From an uncultured Succinivibrio sp. (GTDB lineage: Bacteria; Pseudomonadota; Gammaproteobacteria; Enterobacterales; Succinivibrionaceae), in the NCBI GenBank assembly GCA_900767695.1, contig CAAGAC010000031.1:1-11602 (forward strand): 11,602 bases of DNA, given 5' to 3'. Under the pieces are notes generated by a model. It searched no databases. It was not told where the DNA came from and was given only the letters and a program-made list of their open reading frames with translations. Shown here piece after piece: positions 5,419 to 11,602 of this stretch (positions are counted from its first letter, which is position 1; every line of letters begins with the position of its first letter). Made by a program: the position numbers and the translations under genes.

Positions 5419-6298
5419 GGCTTATCTCCGTCCTGTAGGTTTCGCCGCCTTCTGTGAGCACGAGCGAGGCTGCGGCTATCCTGCCGTCGATGATGTAGTC
5501 CGTGCCGCTCACGCGGTAGTTCGCCCCGCCGTTGAGGATCAGGACCGGCATGCGCGCGGTGCCCAGGGCCATGCGCACGATGGTGCGGCGCCCGTCAAAG
5601 AACACGCGTTCTGGCATCGACTGCTCGTCGCCGGTGATCTCGTAGTCGCTGTCGTGCATTGCCTCGTCTCCGTAGTCCGCGGCTTCCGCGCCTGCGGGAT
5701 CAGCGTAGCCCGGCTGGGCGCCGCCCACGTCGATGCGCCCCGATGATGAGGGCGCCTGGCGCGATGGCGCGGACGAGGCTGGCGCGCCGCCGCCCGTGAG
5801 GGCCGAGAAGCCCCGGCCCGGGTAGGTGAAGCGCACAGAGGGCATGTACTGGTCGGCGGAGGCCTTGAGCCTCAAGTGGTAGGCCCGGCGGTCGGTGGTG
5901 ACGATGAGCGAGGTGCGGATCCCGGCGGCAAGCGGCTTGATCACGAGGTGCGACACCTGGGCGCCGCCGCTTCCGGAGGCGGCGGTGTCTACGCTCCAGC
6001 GCGCCGAGTCGCCTATCTGCGCGTCGAGGATCCTCTCGCCAGGCTCGAGCGCGATGTCGCAAAGCTCCAGCACCGCGCACACCACGCTGTGGTGTCCGGA
6101 CCCGTACTCGAAGACGACCTCGCCCGGGCGGTAGGCGCCGCCGGGTATGGCGGAGCGCCCGGTGCCCTCCAGATCGGCGAGCACCTTGCGGTCGGCCTCG
6201 TCGAGCCTGCTGCCGTCCACCGCGTCGTAGAGCGCGAGATCATCGGCGCGGGAGGCAATGGCCATCATCGCCAGGAGCGCCAGGCCAATGGTTTTCAT
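5408..6298 (-). CDS. trbG: TrbG, VirB9-like T4SS core-complex protein
   Basis: The 296-residue periplasmic/outer-membrane core protein has a clear signal peptide (MKTIGLALLAMMAIASRA, cleavage about 18). The N-terminal VirB9 domain contains VFEYGSG and the ERILDAQIGDSARW segment (about 88-101), typical of the family's G-D-s-x-x-W element. A strand with SLIVTTDRRAYHLRL (about 134-148) follows, then a Gly/Ser/Pro-rich linker. The C-terminal VirB9/CagX domain contains PERVFFDGRRTIVRM, then PVLILNGGANYRVSG and DYIIDGRIAAASLVL. Together these identify TrbG confidently. It forms the core complex with TrbI (VirB10) and probably the TrbH-like protein. AGGAGG lies 7 bases before ATG 6298-6296, which overlaps the trbF stop (ATGA). 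The stop is TAG, unlike the TGA used by the other trb genes. Confidence 0.93.
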   Translation of the reverse strand: MKTIGLALLAMMAIASRADDLALYDAVDGSRLDEADRKVLADLEGTGRSAIPGGAYRPGEVVFEYGSGHHSVVCAVLELCDIALEPGERILDAQIGDSARWSVDTAASGSGGAQVSHLVIKPLAAGIRTSLIVTTDRRAYHLRLKASADQYMPSVRFTYPGRGFSALTGGGAPASSAPSRQAPSSSGRIDVGGAQPGYADPAGAEAADYGDEAMHDSDYEITGDEQSMPERVFFDGRRTIVRMALGTARMPVLILNGGANYRVSGTDYIIDGRIAAASLVLTEGGETYRTEISHVG

Positions 6299-6945
6299 GA
6301 CAGTTCCTCCTCTTTCTGGGAAGGCGCGGCCCTCTGGCTCAGCGAGAGCGCGGCCACGCGCAGGCCAAGCGGGTTGAGCTTGAGCGCGTCAAGCGACATC
6401 CCGTCGGAAGGGGCGAGGGTGTAGGAGATCCTCGCGCGCATCAGCACGCCATCGCCGTCGCCTGACTGCTCGTTCCAGTCGATCTGGAAAGTGTCGGGCG
6501 AGACCCTGAGGATGTTCTCAATGCTCACAGTGGAATGCTCGATCTCATGCTCTTGAGCCTTATGGTAGTGGCGCTCGACCGCCTCCAGGGCCTGGGTGCC
6601 CTCGCTCAGGCGCGAGTAGACGCGGCGCACGGCCTGGGCCTTGAGGTTCTGGTCCTCGGTCACGGTTCTCAGATCGGCGATGAAGGAGGCGATGTCGGAG
6701 GCGATGGCTGCCTCCGGGATCTTCGGGGAGCCCTTGAGATCGTCGCGCCAGAGCACGGCGCCGGTGCGGTCGACCGTCACCACGTAGGGGACGATGCGCG
6801 TCTTTCCTGCAAGGCTTATGTAGGCACAGAGGCTGATGAAGCCGAAGGCGCAGCCTGCAAGGCCAAAGGCCATCGGGATCAGCGTGCGCACGATCGAGGC
6901 GCGCGATATGTCGAGCGCCCTTGATGATGATCTGCCGCCCTTCAT
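6295..6945 (-). CDS. trbF: TrbF, VirB8-like inner-membrane T4SS protein
   Basis: The 216-residue bitopic protein has a short cytoplasmic N-terminus, one membrane helix (about 20-45) and a periplasmic domain of the NTF2-like VirB8 type. The segment after the helix, TRIVPYVVTVDRTGAVL (49-65), and the ending LNPLGLRVAALSLSQ match the family's conserved edges. A helical middle (about 95-140) follows the usual pattern. VirB8-type proteins organise assembly of the inner-membrane complex with VirB6, VirB10 and VirB5 relatives. The start is ATG 6945-6943, overlapping the trbE stop in ATGA, with GGGAGG 4 bases upstream. A longer frame starting at 7005 has no support and runs back into trbE. A hydrophilic, Glu-rich tail (KEEELS) ends the protein just before trbG. 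Confidence 0.9.
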   Translation of the reverse strand: MKGGRSSSRALDISRASIVRTLIPMAFGLAGCAFGFISLCAYISLAGKTRIVPYVVTVDRTGAVLWRDDLKGSPKIPEAAIASDIASFIADLRTVTEDQNLKAQAVRRVYSRLSEGTQALEAVERHYHKAQEHEIEHSTVSIENILRVSPDTFQIDWNEQSGDGDGVLMRARISYTLAPSDGMSLDALKLNPLGLRVAALSLSQRAAPSQKEEELS

Positions 6946-9329
6946 GCAGCCTCCCCGCCTTTGGGGAAGGCCTTGAGCGCGGCCGTGCCTGCCAGGCTGT
7001 AGCACGCAAGCTCCTCCCTTGAGAGCGCGAGGTCCAGGCGCGTGAAGCGCCCGTCCTTCTTTAAGAACACGTCGCGCTTGGGAGTCCCGGCGGCCACCGC
7101 GGCTACCTCGTGCGCGGCAAGGCCGGCCTTCTCGTACAGGGGCGCCATGGTGCTGCTCGCGGCGTCGGGGTTTGGCAGGAGGATCCTGGTCTTGGCGCAG
7201 TCAAGGAGGCTGGCGCCGCCCTCGAAGTCCGAGAGCGACTGGGTGGCCATGACCACTGCGGTGTTGTGCTTGCGCAAGGTCTTGAGCCAGGAGGCGAGAT
7301 CCTCCCTGAAGGTTCCGTCCTGGAGCATGATCCAGGCCTCGTCGAGCACGATTGCGCAGGGCTCTGGGCCTGACTCGCAGATCCTGCGGATCCGGCCCAG
7401 GAGGTGCCTGAGCGCCATCGCGCACTCGCGTCGGCGCGAGAAGAGCCCCGCGCACTCGAAGACGCACAGCTTTCCATCAATCTGCGGATCCGACTCGCCG
7501 TCGAGGATCCCGCCGCGCCCGCCGCCCCTGAGCCAGGGCTCGAGCGCTAGCCTAACCTGCCTGCTGGCGCAGAGCATGCTGAAGTCCGAGAGCGTGCGCG
7601 CGCCCAAGGGGCGCGATGAGAGCAGCGAGAGCGCGTCGCAGATGGCCTTCTCGTCGGCAGCCCCCTGGGCGCCGCGCGGCACCGCGCACAGCTCCATGAG
7701 ATAGTCGCGGGCGCGTCCCAGATCCTCCGGGGTTGAAAGCTCGCAGAGCGGGCAGAGCCCGGCTCCGCCGTCTAAGACGCAGTGCGCGCCGCCCAGTGTC
7801 CTGCACAGGGCGTAGAGCGAGTAGCCGCGCTCGAAGGCCCAGACCCGCATGCCCCTGTAGCGCAGGAAGCCGTGGATGAGGGCGTTGAGGAGCACCGACT
7901 TTCCGGTGCCCGGAGGACCCGCGACGATGGTGTTGCCAAGATCCCCGCTGTGCAGGTTCAGGAAGAAGAGCCCTCCGCGCGGGGCGCGCAGCTGCATGAG
8001 CGGGGCGCGGCCCTCGTAGCCCCGGTTGGGGCTCTGGGCCTCTCCCTCGCTGGTGCCGCAGAAGGGCAGGATGTCGGCAAGCACGCTGTTGGAGACCAGG
8101 GGCCTCCTCACGTTTGCCTTGAAGTTGCCAGGCAGCGATCCGAGGTAGCACTCGGTCGCGTTTATGGTCTCGACGCGGGCGCCGAAGCCGCATTCCTCGA
8201 TGGCGCGCACGGCAAGGCGCGTGCGCTCGCGCAGCGCCTCGGCGCTCCCCGCGCCGATGATGGCGGCAAAGGAGAGCGCGCCGAAGCCCGCCTCGCGTGA
8301 GTTGAGCGAGTCCTGCGCCGCGCCGATTTCCTCGGCCTGCCTCGAGGCGTCCGAGTCGGTGCGCCCGCCCTGCACGTTGAAGATCTGGCTGAAGAGCCCG
8401 CGGCGCTTCTGCTCGAAGATCCTCCGCCTCCTGCTCATCATGAGCCCCGAGGCCATCGGATCGTAGCCGATGCAGCGCGCCGAGATCCGAAGCGGGAAGG
8501 GGAGCGCGAGGAGGGCCTCGAGCGCGCAGTGCGAGGTCTCGGCGGGATAGGCGTCAAGGCAGACGCATGACAGCCGCACCGGGCCTATGGATGGCGACAG
8601 GGCCGGCATGAAGTCCTCCGAGGAGAGCAGCGCGTCAAGCGGGAAGGGGCCCGATGGCACTGCCACGGGACGGCTGCGGCAGAGCACGCAGCGGCTGAGG
8701 AAGGAGAGCAGCCCCTCCTCGGATCCCGGCGCCTCGCCGAGGGTCCTGCACTCAAAGCACAAGGAGAGGCTGTCGGAGAAGGCCGCGCGCTCCTTTATGA
8801 AGGAGTCGATGTCGCGCTTGAAGTCGGGGCTTGAGGCGTCGAGCGATCGCGCGGCAAGGGCCGATGGGCGCAGCGGGCTTTTCCTTATGAAGCTCACGAA
8901 GAAGCGGTTCTTGAAGAACTCCATGCCGGACAGGTGCATGGAGCGCGCCCTCTCAAGGGCCCTTCCGGCCTCGGGCCCCTCGTAGGGCGCTTCCGCCGGG
9001 GACACGCGGTCGCGCACCACGTCGCAGGAGATCACGGTGCGCCCGTCGCAGCGCAGAAGCAGCGCCGCGAGGCGCTGCCTGAGCGCCTCGCGCGCTCCCA
9101 GGGAGAGCTCCTCAAGATCAGGCGGGAAGCATTCGAAGCAGGACATGAGCGCGCCGCTTTTCAACAGCACCACCCCGCGCTCCTTGAGCGAGGCGTACTC
9201 GAGGAGCGAGGGGAAGGCACGCGCGGAGGCGCGCCTGGGCAGGAGCGAGGCTGCCGCGCAGGCGCAGCAGAAGGCTCCCGCCGCGCACAGCGCCCCGGCC
9301 GCCGCGGCGGCATTGGCGATGTCAGCCAT
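6942..9329 (-). CDS. trbE: TrbE, VirB4-family T4SS ATPase
   Basis: The 795-residue protein is the large motor ATPase that energises pilus assembly and substrate transfer at the inner membrane. It has a hydrophobic N-terminus (about 5-30), then the CagE/TrbE/VirB N-domain. In the C-terminal RecA-like domain, Walker A is GPPGTGKS (471-478), Walker B is AIVLDEAW (659-666) and the downstream MATQSLSDF element (694-702) carries the conserved Gln. Length is within the TrbE range, and all catalytic motifs are intact, so it should be active. The ATG at 9329-9327 overlaps the end of trbD by 8 bases, with GGAGG 8 bases upstream. One oddity is the 33 cysteines (about 4 percent), including CXXC pairs at 64/67, 191/194, 214/217 and 526/529. 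I know of no reason for this in the family. Confidence 0.96.
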   Translation of the reverse strand: MADIANAAAAAGALCAAGAFCCACAAASLLPRRASARAFPSLLEYASLKERGVVLLKSGALMSCFECFPPDLEELSLGAREALRQRLAALLLRCDGRTVISCDVVRDRVSPAEAPYEGPEAGRALERARSMHLSGMEFFKNRFFVSFIRKSPLRPSALAARSLDASSPDFKRDIDSFIKERAAFSDSLSLCFECRTLGEAPGSEEGLLSFLSRCVLCRSRPVAVPSGPFPLDALLSSEDFMPALSPSIGPVRLSCVCLDAYPAETSHCALEALLALPFPLRISARCIGYDPMASGLMMSRRRRIFEQKRRGLFSQIFNVQGGRTDSDASRQAEEIGAAQDSLNSREAGFGALSFAAIIGAGSAEALRERTRLAVRAIEECGFGARVETINATECYLGSLPGNFKANVRRPLVSNSVLADILPFCGTSEGEAQSPNRGYEGRAPLMQLRAPRGGLFFLNLHSGDLGNTIVAGPPGTGKSVLLNALIHGFLRYRGMRVWAFERGYSLYALCRTLGGAHCVLDGGAGLCPLCELSTPEDLGRARDYLMELCAVPRGAQGAADEKAICDALSLLSSRPLGARTLSDFSMLCASRQVRLALEPWLRGGGRGGILDGESDPQIDGKLCVFECAGLFSRRRECAMALRHLLGRIRRICESGPEPCAIVLDEAWIMLQDGTFREDLASWLKTLRKHNTAVVMATQSLSDFEGGASLLDCAKTRILLPNPDAASSTMAPLYEKAGLAAHEVAAVAAGTPKRDVFLKKDGRFTRLDLALSREELACYSLAGTAALKAFPKGGEAA

Positions 9330-9606
9330 GCGCCTTTCCTCCCATGCCCTCGCGGGCCTGATAGAAGCGGGCGTAGCGCAGCGATCTCAGGTAGACCACG
9401 CGGGCGAGCGGATCGGTCGCGGACATCGCGTGCAGCGCCGCGAATCCCATGAGGAAGATGGCGGCCGCCGCGGCGACGCCCGTGGCGCTTGCCGAGGCGA
9501 AGGCTATGAGGCCGCACATCATGCACAGGCCCATCGTGAGCTCGCGGTCGCAGCCTAGAAACTGCGATGGCCGCATCAGCGAGCGGTAGACGTGCGAGCG
9601 CTCCAT
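9322..9606 (-). CDS. trbD: TrbD, VirB3-like inner-membrane T4SS protein
   Basis: This is a 94-residue membrane protein. The N-terminal motif RPSQFLGCDREL (12-23) fits the family's LxGxxR element. Two adjacent hydrophobic spans follow at about 24-40 and 42-60. The tail DPLARVVYLRSLRYARFYQAR (split across 65-85) is the typical basic, Tyr-rich end of TrbD. VirB3-type proteins work with the VirB4 ATPase, and some families fuse the two; here they are separate but overlap by 8 bases. The start is chosen at ATG 9606-9604, which shares one base with the trbC stop (TGATG) and has GGAGGAG 5 bases upstream. A GTG six bases earlier is possible but lacks better SD spacing. Confidence 0.88.
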   Translation of the reverse strand: MERSHVYRSLMRPSQFLGCDRELTMGLCMMCGLIAFASASATGVAAAAAIFLMGFAALHAMSATDPLARVVYLRSLRYARFYQAREGMGGKAHG

Positions 9607-10013
9607 CAGCACTCCTCCGCCTGGCGCTCGCTCAGGAAGGCGTCAAGCGAGGCTGTTTCAGGAGCGCCGCGGCTGAACGCAGCCTCGCGGCCGGGGGCCT
9701 CGGCGTCCGATACCACCGCCCCGTGGAAGAACTGGGTCATCAGCGAGTTGGCACCCACGAGCATGGTCATCACCAGCACGATGTAGATGAGCGAGCGCAT
9801 GAAGCGCCCGATCTCGCCGCCCATGAAGATAAGCGTCGCGCCGCAGGTGACGATCCCGATGAGCGCCACCGAGAAGGCGACTGGGCCGGTGAGCGACTCC
9901 TGGATCTTTATGAGCCAGCTCTCGTAGGGCAGCACCCCGGTGCCGGTGTTCGAGGCCAGAGCCTGCGGGATCAGGGCAAGCGCCGCAGCCGCGGCGGTGA
10001 GTTTTCTCAGCAT
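9606..10013 (-). CDS. trbC: TrbC, VirB2-like conjugative pilin precursor
   Basis: The 135-residue prepilin has a signal peptide MLRKLTAAAAALALIPQALA (1-20), with probable cleavage after residue 20 or 21. The conserved stretch LPYESWLIKIQESLTGPVA (28-46) precedes two membrane helices (about 44-65 and 72-92) joined by a short GGEIGR loop, the normal VirB2 hairpin. About 40 hydrophilic residues follow (from FFHGAVV onward). In RP4 the TrbC C-terminus is trimmed and the pilin is cyclised by TraF; a long removable tail is present here, but no traF-like protease is in the window. The trbC ATG at 10013-10011 overlaps the end of trbB by 7 bases (ATGCTGA), with GGAG 7 bases upstream. Position and sequence agree on the pilin role. 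Confidence 0.92.
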   Translation of the reverse strand: MLRKLTAAAAALALIPQALASNTGTGVLPYESWLIKIQESLTGPVAFSVALIGIVTCGATLIFMGGEIGRFMRSLIYIVLVMTMLVGANSLMTQFFHGAVVSDAEAPGREAAFSRGAPETASLDAFLSERQAEEC

Positions 10014-10966
10014 AGTTCAACTCCAGTGTTTTCCAAGATGAAATTGCCGCCGCTGTAGCCGCGGACGGCGCAAAGCTCGGCAAGGCGCCTGCGGGGGCGC
10101 CCCTCGAGCACGGCAATGAGATCAAGCGCGCCCGCGACCAGGGGCTCGACGCTCTTTGGACAGCGCGGGTGGCGGGAGATGAGCAGCACGAGGCGGCGCA
10201 GCGCCTCGCTTGCCGATCCCGCGTGCATGGTGGCCATCCCGCCCGAGTGGCCCGAGGAGAGCGCGTCCACGAGGTCGAGCGCCTCGCTTCCGCGCACCTC
10301 GCCCACGGCGATGCGGTCGGGGCGCATCCTCAATGTCGCGCGCACGAGCTCGCCCGTGCCGGTCCCGCCGCAGGCGCGAAGCGACACCGCGTTCTCAAAG
10401 GGAAGATGCAGCTCGGGCGTGTCCTCGATGGCGATGACGCGGTCGCGCGGCAGGAGGAGCGCGGCCTCGTTTAACAGCGCGTTTAGAAAGGTGGTCTTGC
10501 CGCAGCCGGTGCCGCCGCAGACGATGATCGAGCGGTGCGAGGCCAGGGCCTGCCTGAGGTACGAGGCGCAGCCATCGGTTATGAGGCCTTCCTCCACCAG
10601 ATCGTCAATTGCAAGCCTCGCGGCGCCGTGGCGGCGCACGCAGAAGCAGGGCTCCTCGCACAAGGGCGGCATGATCCCCTCGAAGCGGGCGCTGCACAAC
10701 GGCAGCTCGCAGGAGAAGATCCCGCTGTCGCGCTCGCCCGACTCGCGCATGGCCATCAGGGTGAGGATCACCTCTCGGGCAAGGCCCGGGCGGGCCAAGC
10801 CCTCGCGCGTCATGGACGCCCCCTCGCGCTCGCAGAAGATGGAGCCGTCGGGGTTGACCATGATCTCAAGCGTGCGCGGATCGGAGAGCAGGGCGAGGAT
10901 CCTCCCGCCCAGGGCGTCCCTGAGGCGCTCCTGCGCGCGCTCTTCAAAACTGCTGTCTGCGGCCAT
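10007..10966 (-). CDS. trbB: TrbB, VirB11-family T4SS traffic ATPase
   Basis: The 319-residue secretion ATPase forms a hexamer at the cytoplasmic face of the T4SS. All family motifs are intact: Walker A GGTGCGKTT (151-159), the Asp box IEDTPEL (180-186), Walker B with RMRPDRIAVGEVRGSEA (213-229) and the His box SGHSGGMATMHAGS (238-251). The N-domain contains the expected IMVNPDG element (35-41). The start is ATG 10966-10964, with AGGAGG about 4 bases upstream; a TTG at 10981 lies in the same frame but would include the SD. It is the first gene of the operon, preceded by 420 bp of non-coding DNA, where the promoter must lie. Thirteen cysteines (C103, C107 and C109 clustered) repeat the richness seen in TrbE. 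Length and motifs suggest an active enzyme. Confidence 0.95.
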   Translation of the reverse strand: MAADSSFEERAQERLRDALGGRILALLSDPRTLEIMVNPDGSIFCEREGASMTREGLARPGLAREVILTLMAMRESGERDSGIFSCELPLCSARFEGIMPPLCEEPCFCVRRHGAARLAIDDLVEEGLITDGCASYLRQALASHRSIIVCGGTGCGKTTFLNALLNEAALLLPRDRVIAIEDTPELHLPFENAVSLRACGGTGTGELVRATLRMRPDRIAVGEVRGSEALDLVDALSSGHSGGMATMHAGSASEALRRLVLLISRHPRCPKSVEPLVAGALDLIAVLEGRPRRRLAELCAVRGYSGGNFILENTGVELC

Positions 10967-11097
10967 CGGGCCTCCTGTCAAAAACTTGGGAAAGTCTACC
11001 TAGGCGCGAGGATCGGCGCCCCGCGATGAGCCCGCAGAGCGTTAAATGCAAAATTTCAAGGCAAGACAGCAGGTTATGTTAGAAGGAGGGGCATTTT

Positions 11098-11122
11098 TGC
11101 CTGAGAATCGCCTTTTCAGGCA
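11098..11122. repeat. Inverted repeat, possible operator or leader hairpin
   Basis: TGCCTGA (11098-11104) pairs exactly with TCAGGCA (11116-11122). One G-T pair and two A-T pairs extend it inward, leaving a 5-base loop. On the minus strand it is followed by AAAAATG, so it is not an intrinsic terminator there. It lies about 130 bases upstream of the trbB start and could sit in the operon leader or act as a protein site. Function is inferred only from position. Confidence 0.45.
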
Positions 11123-11167
11123 GGATTTGACGGAAAACGCGGCTATGAAATGGAGTAGAAGAAGGTT

Positions 11168-11199
11168 GCTTTCATGATCATGTAGATGATCTTGAAAGC
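11168..11199. repeat. 14-bp inverted repeat with one mismatch, candidate operator
   Basis: GCTTTCATGATCAT (11168-11181) and ATGATCTTGAAAGC (11186-11199) are inverted copies around GTAG, with a single mismatch. It lies about 200 bases upstream of trbB in AT-rich DNA. No T-run follows on either strand. The symmetry fits a dimeric regulator site or a structured RNA element. In RP4 the trb promoter region is controlled by TrbA and KorB, but the sequence here does not resemble a known operator that I can name. Confidence 0.5.
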
Positions 11200-11321
11200 T
11201 AAAAATGCGCATAGGCAGGAGGCGAGACCCTGCTATTAATGCTTAAAGGAAGGGCGATGACGGGGGCTCCAAGGCGCGATCAGGGCGCGGAAGAAAGGGC
11301 GCAGGGCAGGAGCTGGAGACG

Positions 11322-11373
11322 GCAGGGCCCGGGCTTGGCCCGGGCCCTGCGGCGGAAAGACCGCCTTTATTTG
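11322..11373 (+). terminator. Tandem hairpins downstream of sstT
   Basis: GCAGGGCCCGGGC (11322-11334) and its exact inverted copy (11338-11350) form a 13-bp stem with a TTG loop. A second stem, GGCGG/CCGCC (11351-11355 and 11361-11365), follows at once, with TTTATTTG after it. Read on the plus strand the second hairpin is a classic intrinsic terminator. On the minus strand, the direction of sstT, the hairpins lie 20-65 bases after the stop but have no U-tract. They may end sstT transcription, possibly with help from Rho, or act in both directions. Confidence 0.6.
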
Positions 11374-11386
11374 ATGCAGAAGCGTG

Positions 11387-11602
11387 TCAGGCGTTCCTGC
11401 TGATGGACGGGCCGCGCCCCAGGCGGGCGTCGCGCTCGCAGGCTGCGGCGGTGAACACGACGTCGGTCGAGGAGTTGAGCGCCGTCTCGGTGGAGTCCTG
11501 CACCACGCCGATGATGAAGCCGATGCCCACGACCTGCATAGCGATGTCGTTGCCGATCCCGAAGATCGAGCAGGCAAGCGGGATCAGCATCAGCGATCCG
11601 CC
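11387..11602 (-). CDS. sstT: SstT, Na+/serine-threonine symporter, C-terminal part
   Basis: The gene enters from the right edge, so only the last 71 residues are present. It begins GGSLMLIPLACSIFG and continues with GNDIAMQVVGIGFIIGVVQD, then STETALNSSTDVVFTAAAC. These segments match, almost residue for residue as I recall it, the C-terminus of E. coli SstT, a dicarboxylate/amino-acid:cation symporter (DAACS family) that imports serine and threonine with sodium across the inner membrane. The conserved NSSTD stretch belongs to the last membrane region that helps form the substrate and sodium sites. The stop is TGA 11389-11387, after a short polar tail ending SRNA. The ATG at 11590 is internal. 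It is a housekeeping chromosomal gene and shows that the trb operon is on the chromosome or inserted into it. Confidence 0.93.
   Translation of the reverse strand, partial: GGSLMLIPLACSIFGIGNDIAMQVVGIGFIIGVVQDSTETALNSSTDVVFTAAACERDARLGRGPSISRNA

Larger units (their letters stand above)
10967..11321. other. Non-coding gap upstream of trbB with inverted repeats
   Basis: No gene is recognisable across this stretch, and about 11041-11235 is AT-rich. It should hold the trb promoter on the minus strand, but I see no good -35/-10 pair; TTGAAA near 11060 has no matching -10. Two inverted repeats stand out and are listed separately. A 56-codon minus-strand frame (11212-11042) and a 26-codon plus-strand frame from TTG 11097 are probably chance. 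Confidence 0.6.

Noticed and set aside
11042..11212. A 56-codon minus-strand frame in the gap upstream of trbB.
   Set aside because: It has no usable SD, its composition is unlike a protein, and it runs through both inverted repeats.

Overview
The window reads as bacterial chromosome, most likely from a gamma- or betaproteobacterium. The evidence is an E. coli-like tRNA-Ser(GGA) with an encoded CCA end, a C-terminus closely resembling proteobacterial SstT, an RP4-type Trb conjugation operon, and a small array with the geometry of type I-F CRISPR. I cannot name the species. Protein-coding DNA is GC-rich, while about 228-1200 and 11041-11235 look clearly richer in A+T.

Layout. 1-227: the C-terminal end of a probable IS1634/IS4-type transposase on the plus strand. 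228-1046: a low-GC remnant zone. It holds a three-repeat, two-spacer CRISPR array (352-499) with no cas genes in view. It also holds what looks like a broken HTH (XRE-type) gene on the minus strand (about 718-929), with an 8+8 bp palindrome at its upstream end. 1047-1136: tRNA-Ser(GGA) on the minus strand with a recognisable promoter. 1236-1955: a stand-alone RibD C-terminal/dihydrofolate-reductase-fold protein on the minus strand. 2023-10966: one compact minus-strand operon encoding a Trb (P-type) type IV secretion system, in transcription order trbB-trbC-trbD-trbE-trbF-trbG-trbH-trbI-trbJ-trbL. 10967-11386: a 420-bp non-coding gap with several inverted repeats. 11387-11602: the C-terminal end of sstT, a Na+/serine-threonine symporter, on the minus strand.

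The ten trb genes have no intergenic space. Nine junctions overlap by 1-14 bases or abut directly, so translational coupling is likely. Together they encode two ATPases (TrbB = VirB11, TrbE = VirB4), the pilin (TrbC = VirB2), inner-membrane parts (TrbD = VirB3, TrbF = VirB8, TrbL = VirB6), the core complex (TrbG = VirB9, TrbI = VirB10, and a TrbH-like possible lipoprotein in the VirB7 position) and a VirB5-like periplasmic protein (TrbJ). The order matches the IncP plasmid RP4 Tra2 region rather than the Ti-plasmid trb order. There is no room for trbK (entry exclusion) between trbJ and trbL. No relaxase, coupling protein, integrase or plasmid replication gene is visible, and both flanks carry ordinary chromosomal genes.

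The points most worth a second look are the isolated T4SS operon between chromosomal genes, the tiny decaying I-F-like array beside a transposase end, the unusually cysteine-rich ATPases with CXXC pairs, and the structured gap upstream of trbB, whose best terminator faces the plus strand.
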